Assembly (NCBI GenBank): GCA_963782555.1
Contig: CAWAKB010000002.1
Coordinates: 124,001-188,000 of the forward strand
Reading direction: 5' to 3'
Length of the DNA: 64,000 nt
Source: Hyphomicrobium_A sp963782555
GTDB taxonomy: Bacteria; Pseudomonadota; Alphaproteobacteria; Rhizobiales; Hyphomicrobiaceae
Positions 23,441-30,862 of this stretch are shown here, in pieces. Each line of letters opens with the position of its first letter. Position 1 is the stretch's first letter. Below the pieces are notes generated by a model that did no database searches, was not told the origin of the DNA, and saw only the letters and a list, made by a program, of their open reading frames with translations. The position numbers were made by a program, and so were the translations under genes.

Positions 23441-23895
23441 TCTGCGGCCTCGGTGCGCAGGTCTCATCGGTTGTTCATGGAGAGGCGCCGGCGCCTCGGA
23501 TCGATTTGATCGGTCCTTTGCAGGGTTCGTCAAGCTTTCGGATCAGGTGGCCGACGCCCGCCGCACAGCGGACTGCATCGGCATCGGCACATCGTCGGCA
23601 TCTCTGAGGTAGCCTGGTGACGTCCTTTGCGTCCGACGCCCGCCTGCTCCAGCTCGCCTGCGTTGCTTGCTCGCGCGCTCCTCAACTGTCAGCGGAGGCC
23701 CCGTAAATTGAGGCTCCGGCGCCAAGTCAGCCTATCACAACCGCCATAAAGGACAGGATTGCTGACCTTTTGGGCCGACTTTCGCAGATTTTCGGGGGGT
23801 GCACAAGCGCCATGCGCTGCGCGGGCCCGGGTGCGCGCGATGCGGCGGGGCGGCCGCCACCTTCGCAGCGTCAGGCCTTGTGCGCGATATGCGCC
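23441..23895. other. Intergenic region hsp20/gltB, no gene recognised
   Basis: 455 bp upstream of gltB and downstream of hsp20. A 60-codon open frame on the minus strand (23543-23725) has no convincing ribosome-binding site and an Arg/Ala/Gly-rich, shadow-like composition, so it is not called. The gltB promoter must lie here, but I cannot pick a confident -35/-10 pair. Confidence 0.4.
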
Positions 23896-24345
23896 TTAGG
23901 CGGCGGCCTCGATCTGCCTGGCGTCGGACTCCGACGCGATGGCGATCGTGCGCGGCTTCATGCGCTCGGGCAGGTTGCGGACGAGATCGATGTGCAACAG
24001 GCCGTCTTTGAACTCGGCGCCCTTGACCTCGACATAGTCGGCGAGCTGGAAGCGGCGCTCGAATGAGCGGGCGGCGATGCCGCGATGCAGGAACACGCGC
24101 TCCTTGTCGTCGGGCTTCTTCTCGCCGCTGACGACCAGAGCCTGCTCCTTGACCTCGACCTTAAACTCGTCCTTGCCAAATCCGGCGACCGCCATGGTGA
24201 TGCGGTACTCGTTGTCGCCGAGCCGCTCGATGTTGTAGGGCGGGTAGCCGTCCGCATCGATGCCGCCGACGCTGTCCATCAGCTTGGCGAGCCGGTCGAA
24301 TCCAACGCTCGAGCGATATAGGGGGGCGAGATCGAACTGTCGCAT
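23896..24345 (-). CDS. Small heat-shock protein, Hsp20/IbpA family
   Basis: 149-residue ATP-independent holdase that binds unfolding proteins in the cytoplasm. The alpha-crystallin domain spans about residues 32-125 (YPPYNIERLGDNEYRITMAVAGF at the start; GIAARSFERRFQLAD typical of class A bacterial Hsp20), followed by a C-terminal extension with PRTIAI as the I-x-I/V anchoring motif. The start is ATG 24345 behind GGAGGA; the longer upstream frame reads the leader. The leader folds like a ROSE RNA thermometer (see the separate entry), so translation is probably induced by heat. Confidence 0.92.
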   Translation of the reverse strand: MRQFDLAPLYRSSVGFDRLAKLMDSVGGIDADGYPPYNIERLGDNEYRITMAVAGFGKDEFKVEVKEQALVVSGEKKPDDKERVFLHRGIAARSFERRFQLADYVEVKGAEFKDGLLHIDLVRNLPERMKPRTIAIASESDARQIEAAA

Positions 24346-24440
24346 GACATATCCTCCTTGATGAAGCGACATGCATTGGGCCCGCCCATGAGGGCCGGAC
24401 CACTGCTTTGATGCGCACCCCGAATGGGCGTGCGCGAGCA
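24346..24440 (-). promoter_or_regulatory. ROSE-type RNA thermometer in the hsp20 5' UTR
   Basis: In the mRNA sense, the last 30 bases before the start read AUGUC-G-CUUC, loop AUCAA, then GGAG-GAUAU. AUGUC pairs with GAUAU and CUUC pairs with GGAG of the Shine-Dalgarno, leaving an unpaired G inside UCGCU (complement of 24365-24369). This matches the UYGCU anti-Shine-Dalgarno signature of ROSE elements, which melt on heating to free the ribosome-binding site of rhizobial hsp20 genes. GC-rich complementary tracts further upstream could form the additional stems. The 5' limit is approximate. Confidence 0.7.
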
Positions 24441-24629
24441 TTGATTTAGGAGCGGCCCGCCCGCGTTCAAGGCCTTCCCGGTTGGGTGCAAGCCCTCACC
24501 ATTGTCAGCGGACGTCGACGGGCAGTGCACTTGGGCCTGTGGGGCCAGGAGCATACCGAGCTGGAACCAAACAGGGGTCGTTTCGTTCACCGCGACGCCG
24601 GCTCGTGCCGGCTCGAAAAGGAGAACGAT

Positions 24630-24935
24630 ATGAGATCGATCATGAAGGCAATTCTGGTAGGCGGGGCCGCGTTGTGCGTGGCTGCCACCAGTGCATCCGC
24701 GGCCGTCGTATGCAACGACGACGGCGACTGCTGGCATGCCAAAGGGCACGCCAAATATAAGCCGGAGCTGAAGCTTCACGTTCACAGCGACAATTGGAAG
24801 TGGAAGGACCACGACAAGTACAGGTGGCGCGAGCACAAAGGCCACGGTTATTGGCGTGGCGGCGTGTGGATCGATCTAGGCTACGAAGCTCCACGGCGGC
24901 GTTTGGTGGCGCCCCCACTCGCCGCCGCGGATTAG
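24630..24935 (+). CDS. Small secreted His/Lys/Trp-rich protein
   Basis: 101 residues from ATG 24630, with AAAAGGAGA upstream. A signal peptide (MRSIMKAILVGGAALCVAATSASA) precedes a mature part rich in His, Trp, Lys and Asp (WHAKGHAKYKP, WKWKDHDKYRW, HKGHGYWRGGVW). Two cysteines (CNDDGDC) lie just after the cleavage site. The composition suggests a periplasmic metal- or envelope-associated protein; similar short His/Trp-rich exported proteins are frequent in Hyphomicrobiales. No named family recognised. Stand-alone gene. Confidence 0.65.
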   Translation: MRSIMKAILVGGAALCVAATSASAAVVCNDDGDCWHAKGHAKYKPELKLHVHSDNWKWKDHDKYRWREHKGHGYWRGGVWIDLGYEAPRRRLVAPPLAAAD

Positions 24936-25083
24936 TTTGTCGTCGCAACCAGATCAGACGCGCATGCCAAGTCACGTTGCTGTAACGAGGAATTTAATCC
25001 CCTTCAGCTCCCGTTCATGTTGGCGCGCACACCTTCTCTGGGCTTTGGGGAGCAGCCACAACCAAGTTTCGAGGAGTGTGCTC

Positions 25084-25587
25084 ATGCCAGCGTCAGCCGG
25101 TCTTGCTGCGGTGTCTGCTGTTGCCGCATCGCTTTTCGTCACCACCCTGCCTGCCCGTGCCGCCGATCTCTACGAGCCGCCGCACCATGGCTCTGCCTAT
25201 GACGACTCCCGCTACGGCGACAACTACGGGGACGACGGCCCCGCCTACGAGCGTTATGGCGAGGCGGAGGAGGGGTTCGAGGGACCCTATCCGCGCCGGC
25301 CTCCCAACAAGGATTATGACGCGTTCGAGCGTGGCTACGCCGATGACGGGTGCGTTTCCCGCGACGCGGAGCGCGCGCGGCTGCGCGCCGACGGGTGGTC
25401 CGATTTCCGCGATCCTCAGCTGCGGGGCCGCGTGGTGCTGCTGCAGGCGCGGCGGCCGTCGGGGCGGCGCTTTGATCTCACCATCGACAAGTGCTCGGGC
25501 GAGGTCGTCGCGGCGCGTCCCCTTGACGGGCGCTATGACAGGCGCTCCTTCGCCGGAGGCCCGCGCCGGTACTGGCAGCCCTACTAG
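25084..25587 (+). CDS. Secreted hypothetical protein, Tyr/Asp/Gly-rich
   Basis: 167 residues from ATG 25084, with GAGGAG upstream. Signal peptide (MPASAGLAAVSAVAASLFVTTLPARA) cleaved before ADLYEPP. The first half of the mature protein is acidic and Tyr/Gly/Pro-rich with repeated short Y-G-D units. The second half is compact, starting near CVSRDAERARLRADGWSDF and ending in CSGEVVAAR with a Cys pair (about residues 98 and 140) that could form a disulfide. The compact half resembles PepSY-like or DUF-type periplasmic domains found in rhizobia, but I cannot name the family. Confidence 0.65.
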   Translation: MPASAGLAAVSAVAASLFVTTLPARAADLYEPPHHGSAYDDSRYGDNYGDDGPAYERYGEAEEGFEGPYPRRPPNKDYDAFERGYADDGCVSRDAERARLRADGWSDFRDPQLRGRVVLLQARRPSGRRFDLTIDKCSGEVVAARPLDGRYDRRSFAGGPRRYWQPY

Positions 25588-25687
25588 GCGCCGGCTCACT
25601 GCCGCACCACTCTGTCACGCCACCCTGTCGCGGCCGGCGGCTCGTTGTATGATGCAATGAGAGTTGAGCTACGGCAGAGGGGTCGCA

Positions 25688-26647
25688 ATGGAGCTGGTGA
25701 CGCTTGCCAAGAATCCGGTTCCGAGCGGGGCGACCGTCGGATTCTTCAAGGGCTATGACGGCGCCAAGCTGAGGTTTGCGCGCTGGGACGCGACGCGCAT
25801 GCCGCGGCGCGGCACTGTGTGCCTGTTCGGAGGGCGCACCGAGTTCATCGAGAAATATTTCGAGGTGATCGCCGACCTGCGCCGGCGAGGGTTCGCCGTG
25901 GCGACCATGGACTGGCGCGGCCAGGGCGGCTCGCAGCGCATGCTGTCGAACCCGCGCAAAGGGTACGTCCGCGGCTTCTGGGAGTACGACCGCGATCTCA
26001 TCCGCTTCATGAAGGATATTGTGCTGCCCGACTGCCTGCCGCCCTTCATTGGGCTGGCGCATTCCATGGGCGGCAACGTGCTCCTGCGCAACGCCACCAT
26101 GCCGGGGCTCTGGTTTGAGCGCATCGTGCTCACGGCACCGATGATCGCCATTCATGACAGCATCCTCGGTCCCAGGCCGATGAGCGCCCGGGTCTACGCC
26201 GAGATCGGGTGCGCGCTCGGGATGTCGACGGCATACGTGTCTGGCGGCTCGGACGAATTGGAGACCAACCGCCCGTTCGAGGGCAATACGCTCACCTCTG
26301 ACTACGAGCGCTGGCTGCGCACCAAGGCGGTGCTCGACCGCGCCCCCGAGCTCGGGCTCGGCTCGCCGACGATCGGATGGCTGAGGGCGGCGCTGCGCTC
26401 CTGCCGCCGCCTGTCGCATCCCGACTATCCGGCGCGCATCAACGTGCCGCTGCTGCTCTTTGCGGCGGCCAACGACACCGTGGTGTCGACGCGCGCCATC
26501 GAGGACTTTGCGGTCAACACCAAGGTCGCCTCCTCTATTCTCATGCCGACGTCGCGTCACGAGATCCTGCAGGAGACCGATGCCGTGCGCACGCGCTTCT
26601 GGGCCGCGTTCGATGCCTATCTCGGGGTCGACACCAAGGTCGCTTGA
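25688..26647 (+). CDS. Alpha/beta hydrolase, lysophospholipase (PldB)-like
   Basis: 319 residues from ATG 25688, preceded by AGAGGGG; a TTG eight codons upstream is less likely. Serine-aminopeptidase-S33/monoglyceride-lipase-type fold with the nucleophile elbow LAHSMGGN (Ser126), the oxyanion-region GGRTEFIEKY, the MDWRGQGGS strand-loop and a late SRHEILQE segment supplying the catalytic His. No signal peptide. Lysophospholipase L2 or monoacylglycerol lipase activity on membrane-derived lipids is the family expectation; the substrate is not determinable here. The gene ends 8 bp from the convergent phosphatase gene. Confidence 0.8.
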   Translation: MELVTLAKNPVPSGATVGFFKGYDGAKLRFARWDATRMPRRGTVCLFGGRTEFIEKYFEVIADLRRRGFAVATMDWRGQGGSQRMLSNPRKGYVRGFWEYDRDLIRFMKDIVLPDCLPPFIGLAHSMGGNVLLRNATMPGLWFERIVLTAPMIAIHDSILGPRPMSARVYAEIGCALGMSTAYVSGGSDELETNRPFEGNTLTSDYERWLRTKAVLDRAPELGLGSPTIGWLRAALRSCRRLSHPDYPARINVPLLLFAAANDTVVSTRAIEDFAVNTKVASSILMPTSRHEILQETDAVRTRFWAAFDAYLGVDTKVA

Positions 26648-26655
26648 GGGCTGCT

Positions 26656-27462
26656 CTAGCGTGCCAGAACCGCCAGGGCCTCCGCGTGCAGACGCGCGTC
26701 GCCCGCGGCGAGGATGCGGCCGCCGCCCATGGCCGGCTCGCCCTTCCAGGTCGTGATGCGCCCGCCCGCCCGCTCGATGATGGGGATGAGTGCCACCACG
26801 TCATGGGGCTTGAGGCCGGTCTCGAGCACGATGTCGACGAAACCGGCCGCCAGCAGACAGTAGCCGTAGCAGTCGCCGCCGTAGCGGGTCATGCGCGCTT
26901 TGGCCTTGAGCCGTGCAAACGCCTGCGCCTCTACGCCGGGCTCGAACAGGTCCGGGTGGGTGGTGGTGACGACGGCATCAGCGAGGCGGGCGCAGGACCG
27001 GGTGCTGAGGCGGCGCGCCTTGCCGTCGCCGGTGCGCATGAACGCGGCTTTCTGCGCCGACCAGAATCGCTCTCGCGTAAAGGGCTGGTCCATCACGCCG
27101 AGAATAGGGACCTCGCCGTCACGCAGTCCGATGAGGGTGCCCCATAGGGGCGAGCCCATGATGAATGCGCGCGTGCCGTCGATCGGGTCGATGACCCAGC
27201 ACAGGTGGGCGCCGTCGCGGGCCTGCCCGAACTCCTCGCCGATGAGACCATGGTCGGGCCAGCGCTTGGCAATGGCGCGCGTGATGGCGCGCTCGGCCGC
27301 CTGGTCGGCGGCGGTGACGGGATCGAACGCGCCCTTCTTCGCCTTGTTGGTCACGGCGAGCGGTTTGCGGAAATAGGGGCGGATGACGGTGCCGGAGAGG
27401 TCTGCGAGCTCGTGGGCGAAATCGAGAAGGGACTTGAAGCTTGGGCGCGCGCCGCTTTTCAC
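26656..27462 (-). CDS. hisN: Histidinol-phosphatase of the inositol-monophosphatase superfamily
   Basis: 268 residues from GTG 27462, which has GGGAGGGA at correct spacing; the longer upstream frame lacks such a site. Metal-dependent phosphatase with the family motifs GEEFG (about residue 75), WVIDPIDGTRAF (about 92-103) and, near the C-terminus, GGDCYGYCLLAAGFVDIV and LKPHDVVALIPIIERAGG. The GGDCYxYCLLAAG version, in place of the plain WDxAAG of inositol phosphatases, is characteristic of HisN-type histidinol-phosphate phosphatase in actinobacteria and alphaproteobacteria. Hydrolysis of another sugar or inositol phosphate remains possible. Confidence 0.82.
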   Translation of the reverse strand: MKSGARPSFKSLLDFAHELADLSGTVIRPYFRKPLAVTNKAKKGAFDPVTAADQAAERAITRAIAKRWPDHGLIGEEFGQARDGAHLCWVIDPIDGTRAFIMGSPLWGTLIGLRDGEVPILGVMDQPFTRERFWSAQKAAFMRTGDGKARRLSTRSCARLADAVVTTTHPDLFEPGVEAQAFARLKAKARMTRYGGDCYGYCLLAAGFVDIVLETGLKPHDVVALIPIIERAGGRITTWKGEPAMGGGRILAAGDARLHAEALAVLAR

Positions 27463-27701
27463 GATATCCCTCCCTCCCCGACCAGGATGTGACGATATCC
27501 ACAGGCGGGTGCCCTGAGCTGGCATAGGCGGGGCGCGTTGAATTCGTTAAACAAGGTGTGGCCAACTTTCCCAAGCTGTTGCTGGAGAGCGACATATCCT
27601 CAGGAAAGACCTTGACCCGACCGGCCGGTCCGTTGCTGGGGCCCGCGAACAAGCTCATATCTCAAGTGCGCGGTGGCGTCAGTGAGTTCTGATGGCTGCC
27701 G

Positions 27702-27762
27702 TTAGCCCACTTGGGCGTTTCCTCCCTAGACTTGGGCCGTTCGGGCACGAACGGCCTTTTTT
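27702..27762 (+). ncRNA. sRNA-like unit, copy 1, with intrinsic terminator
   Basis: A 34-base block, 27710-27743, begins CTTGGGCGTTTCCTCCC and is repeated identically 192 bp downstream. It contains CCTCCC, an anti-Shine-Dalgarno sequence, in a likely single-stranded region, and runs into a perfect terminator: stem GGCCGTTCG (27735-27743), loop GGCA-type, stem CGAACGGCC (27748-27756), six T (27757-27762). No ORF is associated with it. An exposed CCTCCC loop plus terminator is the plan of the rhizobial alpha-r14/NfeR1 and Rhodobacter CcsR sRNAs; membership in those families is inference. The 5' end is not defined. Confidence 0.6.
27735..27762 (+). terminator. Rho-independent terminator of sRNA-like unit 1
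   Basis: Nine-base-pair perfect stem GGCCGTTCG/CGAACGGCC with a 4-base loop, followed by TTTTTT. No ORF ends here on the plus strand, so the terminator most likely belongs to the small RNA itself. Confidence 0.85.
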
Positions 27763-27863
27763 CCGCGGTTCGGCAGCTGCCGCCCGAGCCCTTCATTTGC
27801 GGATGTGCAGCTCTGCAAAATTTGCATTTGAAAATGCTGCGATGCACCCTTAAGTTTTGCAGT

Positions 27864-27962
27864 GCGACATCGCGAGCGAGGCTCGCTGTGTCGTAGCCCT
27901 CCTTGGGCGTTTCCTCCCTAGACTTGGGCCGTTCGAGACCCGAACGGCCCCTTTTCTTTTTT
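27864..27962 (+). ncRNA. sRNA-like unit, copy 2, with 5' hairpin and intrinsic terminator
   Basis: Second copy of the conserved block (27902-27935). Upstream, GCGACA (27864-27869) pairs with TGTCGT (27888-27893) around an inner GCGAGC/GCTCGC stem, forming a strong 5' hairpin. The CCTCCC-bearing stretch then lies open before the terminator GGGCCGTTCG/CGAACGGCCC (27926-27950) with tail CTTTTCTTTTTT. Architecture is hairpin, unpaired anti-Shine-Dalgarno, terminator, as in trans-acting riboregulators. Divergence outside the block, with identity inside it, suggests selection on the seed and terminator. The true 5' end and promoter are unknown. Confidence 0.6.
27926..27962 (+). terminator. Rho-independent terminator of sRNA-like unit 2
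   Basis: Ten-base-pair perfect stem GGGCCGTTCG/CGAACGGCCC with loop AGACC, followed by CTTTTCTTTTTT. It matches the terminator of unit 1 in stem sequence but differs in loop and tail. Confidence 0.85.
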
Positions 27963-28089
27963 GGGGCCGCTTCGCAGAGGAGCTGAGGCGTTGGCGTGCG
28001 CACGCACTCAAATTGAGCTCATCGCCTTTGTACTGATCGGTACGGCGCGTCACAGCATGTGACTGCTGCATACCTCGGTGCGCTTTGCT

Positions 28090-28989
28090 TCATTCGGCGG
28101 CGGCGCGCCGCTCCAGCAGCGCCGGCAGCTCGCTGAACAGCGGACCCGCAATCGTCTTGAGGTCGCGCTGCAGCTCGGCGAAGGCCGCGGTGGGACGCAG
28201 TGTCATCTCGTTGAGGTAAAGCCCGCGGTTGACCTCGATCTGCACCGCATGCACGTCGCGCGCCGGCCGGCCGTAGTGCTCGGTGATGTAGCCGCCGGCG
28301 TACGGGCGGTTCATTTGCACCTCGTAGCCGAGCCCCACCAGCAGATCTTTGAGGAAGCGGGTGATCTTGCAGTCGGCCGAGGCGCCGAAGCGGTCGCCGA
28401 GGACGACGTCCGGGCGCGGGCCGCCGGCGGGCGCCATGGCGGCCGACGGCATCGAGTGGCAGTCGATGAGGATCGCGTAGCCGAACCGCTGGCGCGTCTC
28501 CTCGATGAGCTCGGCGAGCGCGGCGTGAAAGGGAATATAGAGCTGCTCCACGCGGGCGAGGCCCGACTCCAGCGGCAGCTTGTTGCGGTAGATCTCCTCG
28601 CCGTCGGCGACGATGCGGGCGATGGTGCCAAGCCCGCCGGCGACCCGCACCGACTGCGTGTTGGCAAAATCCGGCAGCGCCTCGATGAAGAGTTCAGGAT
28701 CGAGCTCGTAGGGCTCGCGGTTGACGTCGAGGTAGGCGCGCGGGAAGCGCGCCGCGATCAAGGGCGCGCCCTCGGCTGCAACCGGCAAGAACAGCTCGTC
28801 AACGAAGCAATCTTCCGACTTTCGCAGGGAGTGTGGGGTAAGCCGCGAGACGGCCAAAAAGTCGGAAGGGTAAACGTTGCCAGAATGCGGCGAGCACAAC
28901 ACGAAGGGGGCAAGCTGCGCCTCGGGTGCGGTCACACGGTAGGGCGGCAGCAGCTCCGTAGGGACCGAGGGGTAATCGCGAGGGTGCAT
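28090..28989 (-). CDS. N-formylglutamate amidohydrolase family protein, copy 1
   Basis: 299 residues from ATG 28989; a GTG four codons earlier is possible. Zinc-dependent hydrolase related to HutG, with VLCSPHSGNVYP near the N-terminus, LRKSEDCFVDELF, RAYLDVNREPYELDP, the catalytic-type LIDCHSMPS and the HAVQIEVNRGLYL segment near the C-terminus. HutG cleaves N-formylglutamate in histidine breakdown, but no hut genes are nearby, so another N-acyl amino acid is equally possible. It is related to the second family member at 33066, yet the two differ strongly in sequence. Divergent from cpdR. Confidence 0.85.
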   Translation of the reverse strand: MHPRDYPSVPTELLPPYRVTAPEAQLAPFVLCSPHSGNVYPSDFLAVSRLTPHSLRKSEDCFVDELFLPVAAEGAPLIAARFPRAYLDVNREPYELDPELFIEALPDFANTQSVRVAGGLGTIARIVADGEEIYRNKLPLESGLARVEQLYIPFHAALAELIEETRQRFGYAILIDCHSMPSAAMAPAGGPRPDVVLGDRFGASADCKITRFLKDLLVGLGYEVQMNRPYAGGYITEHYGRPARDVHAVQIEVNRGLYLNEMTLRPTAAFAELQRDLKTIAGPLFSELPALLERRAAAE

Positions 28990-29376
28990 GCGGTTTTGCA
29001 CAAGATTGGTTGCGGTGAATGTGAGGTCGTCTCAGTCGTCGTTGGCGGCAAGTGTCCTAGGATTGCTGCGTCGTCTTGCCCTTGCTCCTCGCGGATTCGC
29101 CGCCCGATGGCAATCGTCGGGGCGAGCCTTGCGCGCAGTGCTTCGAGCCTGGCGGCGCTCGTGCAACATTTGCCGCTTGCCCACTGTGCCCACCTGCCCT
29201 CAATATGTCCATCGGGAGGGCGCAGGGTTGCAAGCCTCATTGGTGGAGAATCGACCGTTGGGACGTGCCTAAGGGCACGGCTGGCGTCCCGGTTTCACGT
29301 TCCGTTTACCATACTGCCACCACATTCGAACTCCCGAGTCTAAAGCAACGAACCGATCAGCAGAGTAGTCGAGTCA
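28990..29376. other. Intergenic region between amidohydrolase gene and cpdR
   Basis: About 390 bp of divergent upstream sequence. It must hold the promoters for both flanking genes. I see no ORF with a ribosome-binding site, no clear RNA gene, no CtrA-type TTAA-N7-TTAA box and no strong inverted repeat. Confidence 0.4.
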
Positions 29377-29763
29377 ATGACCGCAAAGCCATCTCGCGTC
29401 ACCCTTTCCCGTATTCTGCTGGCCGAGGACGACGAGTCCATGCGCGGCTTCCTCGTGCGAGCCCTCAAGAAGGCGGGCTACGAGGTCATCGATTTCGCCA
29501 ACGGTGAGGAGGCCTTCGAGCGCCTCAAGTCGGAGCCGTTCACGCTGCTTTTGACCGACATCGTCATGCCGAAGATGGATGGCATCGAGCTTGCCCGGCG
29601 GGCGAGCGAGCTCGACCCGGACTTGAAGATCATGTTCATCACCGGGTTCGCGGCCGTGATCTTGAACAACGATATTGCCGCACCGAAGGATGCCCGCGTG
29701 CTGTCCAAGCCCTTCCACCTCAAGGACCTGGTGCGCGAGGTCGACCGGCTTTTGGCCGCCTGA
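29377..29763 (+). CDS. cpdR: Single-domain response regulator CpdR
   Basis: 128 residues forming one receiver domain with no output domain. The acidic pair is Asp18/Asp19 (LLAEDDESMRGFL), the phospho-acceptor is Asp61 (LLLTDIVMPKMDGIELARRA), and the conserved Lys is in VLSKPFHLKDLVREVDRLL. The MFITGFAAV segment and the exact LSKPFHL ending are hallmarks of CpdR. Unphosphorylated CpdR is the polar adaptor that primes ClpXP for degradation of CtrA and other cell-cycle proteins; the CckA-ChpT relay phosphorylates and inactivates it. The location next to tRNA-Val and rpmJ is unremarkable. Confidence 0.92.
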   Translation: MTAKPSRVTLSRILLAEDDESMRGFLVRALKKAGYEVIDFANGEEAFERLKSEPFTLLLTDIVMPKMDGIELARRASELDPDLKIMFITGFAAVILNNDIAAPKDARVLSKPFHLKDLVREVDRLLAA

Positions 29764-29826
29764 GGTGCCTGAGGCGCAAAAAGGTTGACCGCAGAGCCGG
29801 CTACCGCCTAGAACCACGCCCTTCAG

Positions 29827-29901
<75 letters not shown>

Positions 29902-29925
29902 TCATGATTGGCCATCGGTACTGAG

Positions 29926-30051
29926 ATGAAAGTCCGGAACTCACTGAAGTCGCTGCGCGCACGCCACCGCAACAACCGTCTGGTGCGGCGTAAAGGGCGG
30001 CTTTACGTCATCAACAAGGTGCAGCGTCGCTTCAAGGCGCGCCAGGGCTGA
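29926..30051 (+). CDS. rpmJ: 50S ribosomal protein L36 (bL36), zinc-free type
   Basis: 41 residues, MKVRNSLKSLRARHRNNRL... RRKGRLYVINKVQRRFKARQG. This is the alphaproteobacterial L36 form, which lacks the CxxC...C/H zinc ribbon of the classical protein and so needs no zinc. It binds 23S rRNA near the peptidyl-transferase side of the large subunit. The gene lies 24 bp after tRNA-Val. It is too short for many gene finders but unmistakable by sequence. Confidence 0.95.
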   Translation: MKVRNSLKSLRARHRNNRLVRRKGRLYVINKVQRRFKARQG

Positions 30052-30123
30052 GGTCATGGCGGAGCCGTGCTTCGCATGGACGCCCGCTTTGACGCCCACC
30101 GCTCGGCATCCTATGTCTTGGGG

Positions 30124-30858
30124 ATGCGCACACAGATCCTCCCGGCTCTCGTCGCGATTGTGGCCGCCGCCTGCCTCCTGACGGAGGGTGTGGCCGCGCA
30201 GGAATTGCCGTCCGCGCAGCCCGATCCGTCGCTGCCTTTCCCTTCTCTATCGCCCTCACCGCCCTCCGGCGATCAAGGCGCGCGTCCCCGGACGCCGCCC
30301 GACATTACCGGCCCCGGCGTCGTATCGCCCGCACCCAAGCGCAACAATGCGGCACGCTCGAAGGCGCCCAAGGACCGCGAGGCGATGCTGGCGGAGCTCT
30401 ATGGGCGCCTCGCCAAGGCGCCGGACGCCGAGCAGGCAGCTCCCATCGCCAAGGCCATCGAGGTGCTTTGGCTGAATTCGGGGAGCCCGACCATCGGGCT
30501 GCTGATGCACCGCGCGCTCAAGGCGGTGAACGATGAGCGCAACGATCTCGCCCTGAAGCTGCTCAATGCCGTCGTCGATCTCAGTCCCGACTATGCGGAA
30601 GGGTTTAGCCGGCGCGCCTACGTCTACTACCTGCAGAACGACTACGACCGCGCCGTCGGCGATCTGCGCCGCGCCTTGGCGCTCGAGCCCAATCACTTCA
30701 AGGCGCTCGATGGGCTTGCGCGCATCCTGCGCGAGAGCGGCCAGAAGAAGAGCGCGCTCAAGGTTTATAGACAGCTCTTGCGCATCTACCCCTTCATGCC
30801 CGGTGCCAAAGAGGCGGTCGACGAGCTCTCCGTCGAGGTCGAAGGCCAAGGCATCTAG
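30124..30858 (+). CDS. Secreted tetratricopeptide-repeat protein
   Basis: 244 residues from ATG 30124, chosen because it places a signal peptide (MRTQILPALVAIVAAACLL...) at the N-terminus; in-frame starts at 30067 and 30076 would add 16-19 residues ahead of it. After a Pro/Ser-rich linker the remainder is helical with at least three TPR units (residues about 135-235; SRRAYVYYLQNDYDRAVGDLRRAL is the clearest). Likely a periplasmic scaffold for protein-protein contacts. It ends 4 bp before the convergent pyruvate kinase gene. No specific partner evident. Confidence 0.78.
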   Translation: MRTQILPALVAIVAAACLLTEGVAAQELPSAQPDPSLPFPSLSPSPPSGDQGARPRTPPDITGPGVVSPAPKRNNAARSKAPKDREAMLAELYGRLAKAPDAEQAAPIAKAIEVLWLNSGSPTIGLLMHRALKAVNDERNDLALKLLNAVVDLSPDYAEGFSRRAYVYYLQNDYDRAVGDLRRALALEPNHFKALDGLARILRESGQKKSALKVYRQLLRIYPFMPGAKEAVDELSVEVEGQGI

Positions 30859-30862
30859 GCCG

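Noticed and set aside
23543..23725. 60-codon minus-strand frame upstream of gltB
   Set aside because: No ribosome-binding site, biased Arg/Ala composition and no domain; treated as non-coding.
27660..28089. CRISPR array suggested by the duplicated block
   Set aside because: Only two copies, 192 bp apart, each ending in an intrinsic terminator, and no cas gene; the sRNA reading fits better.
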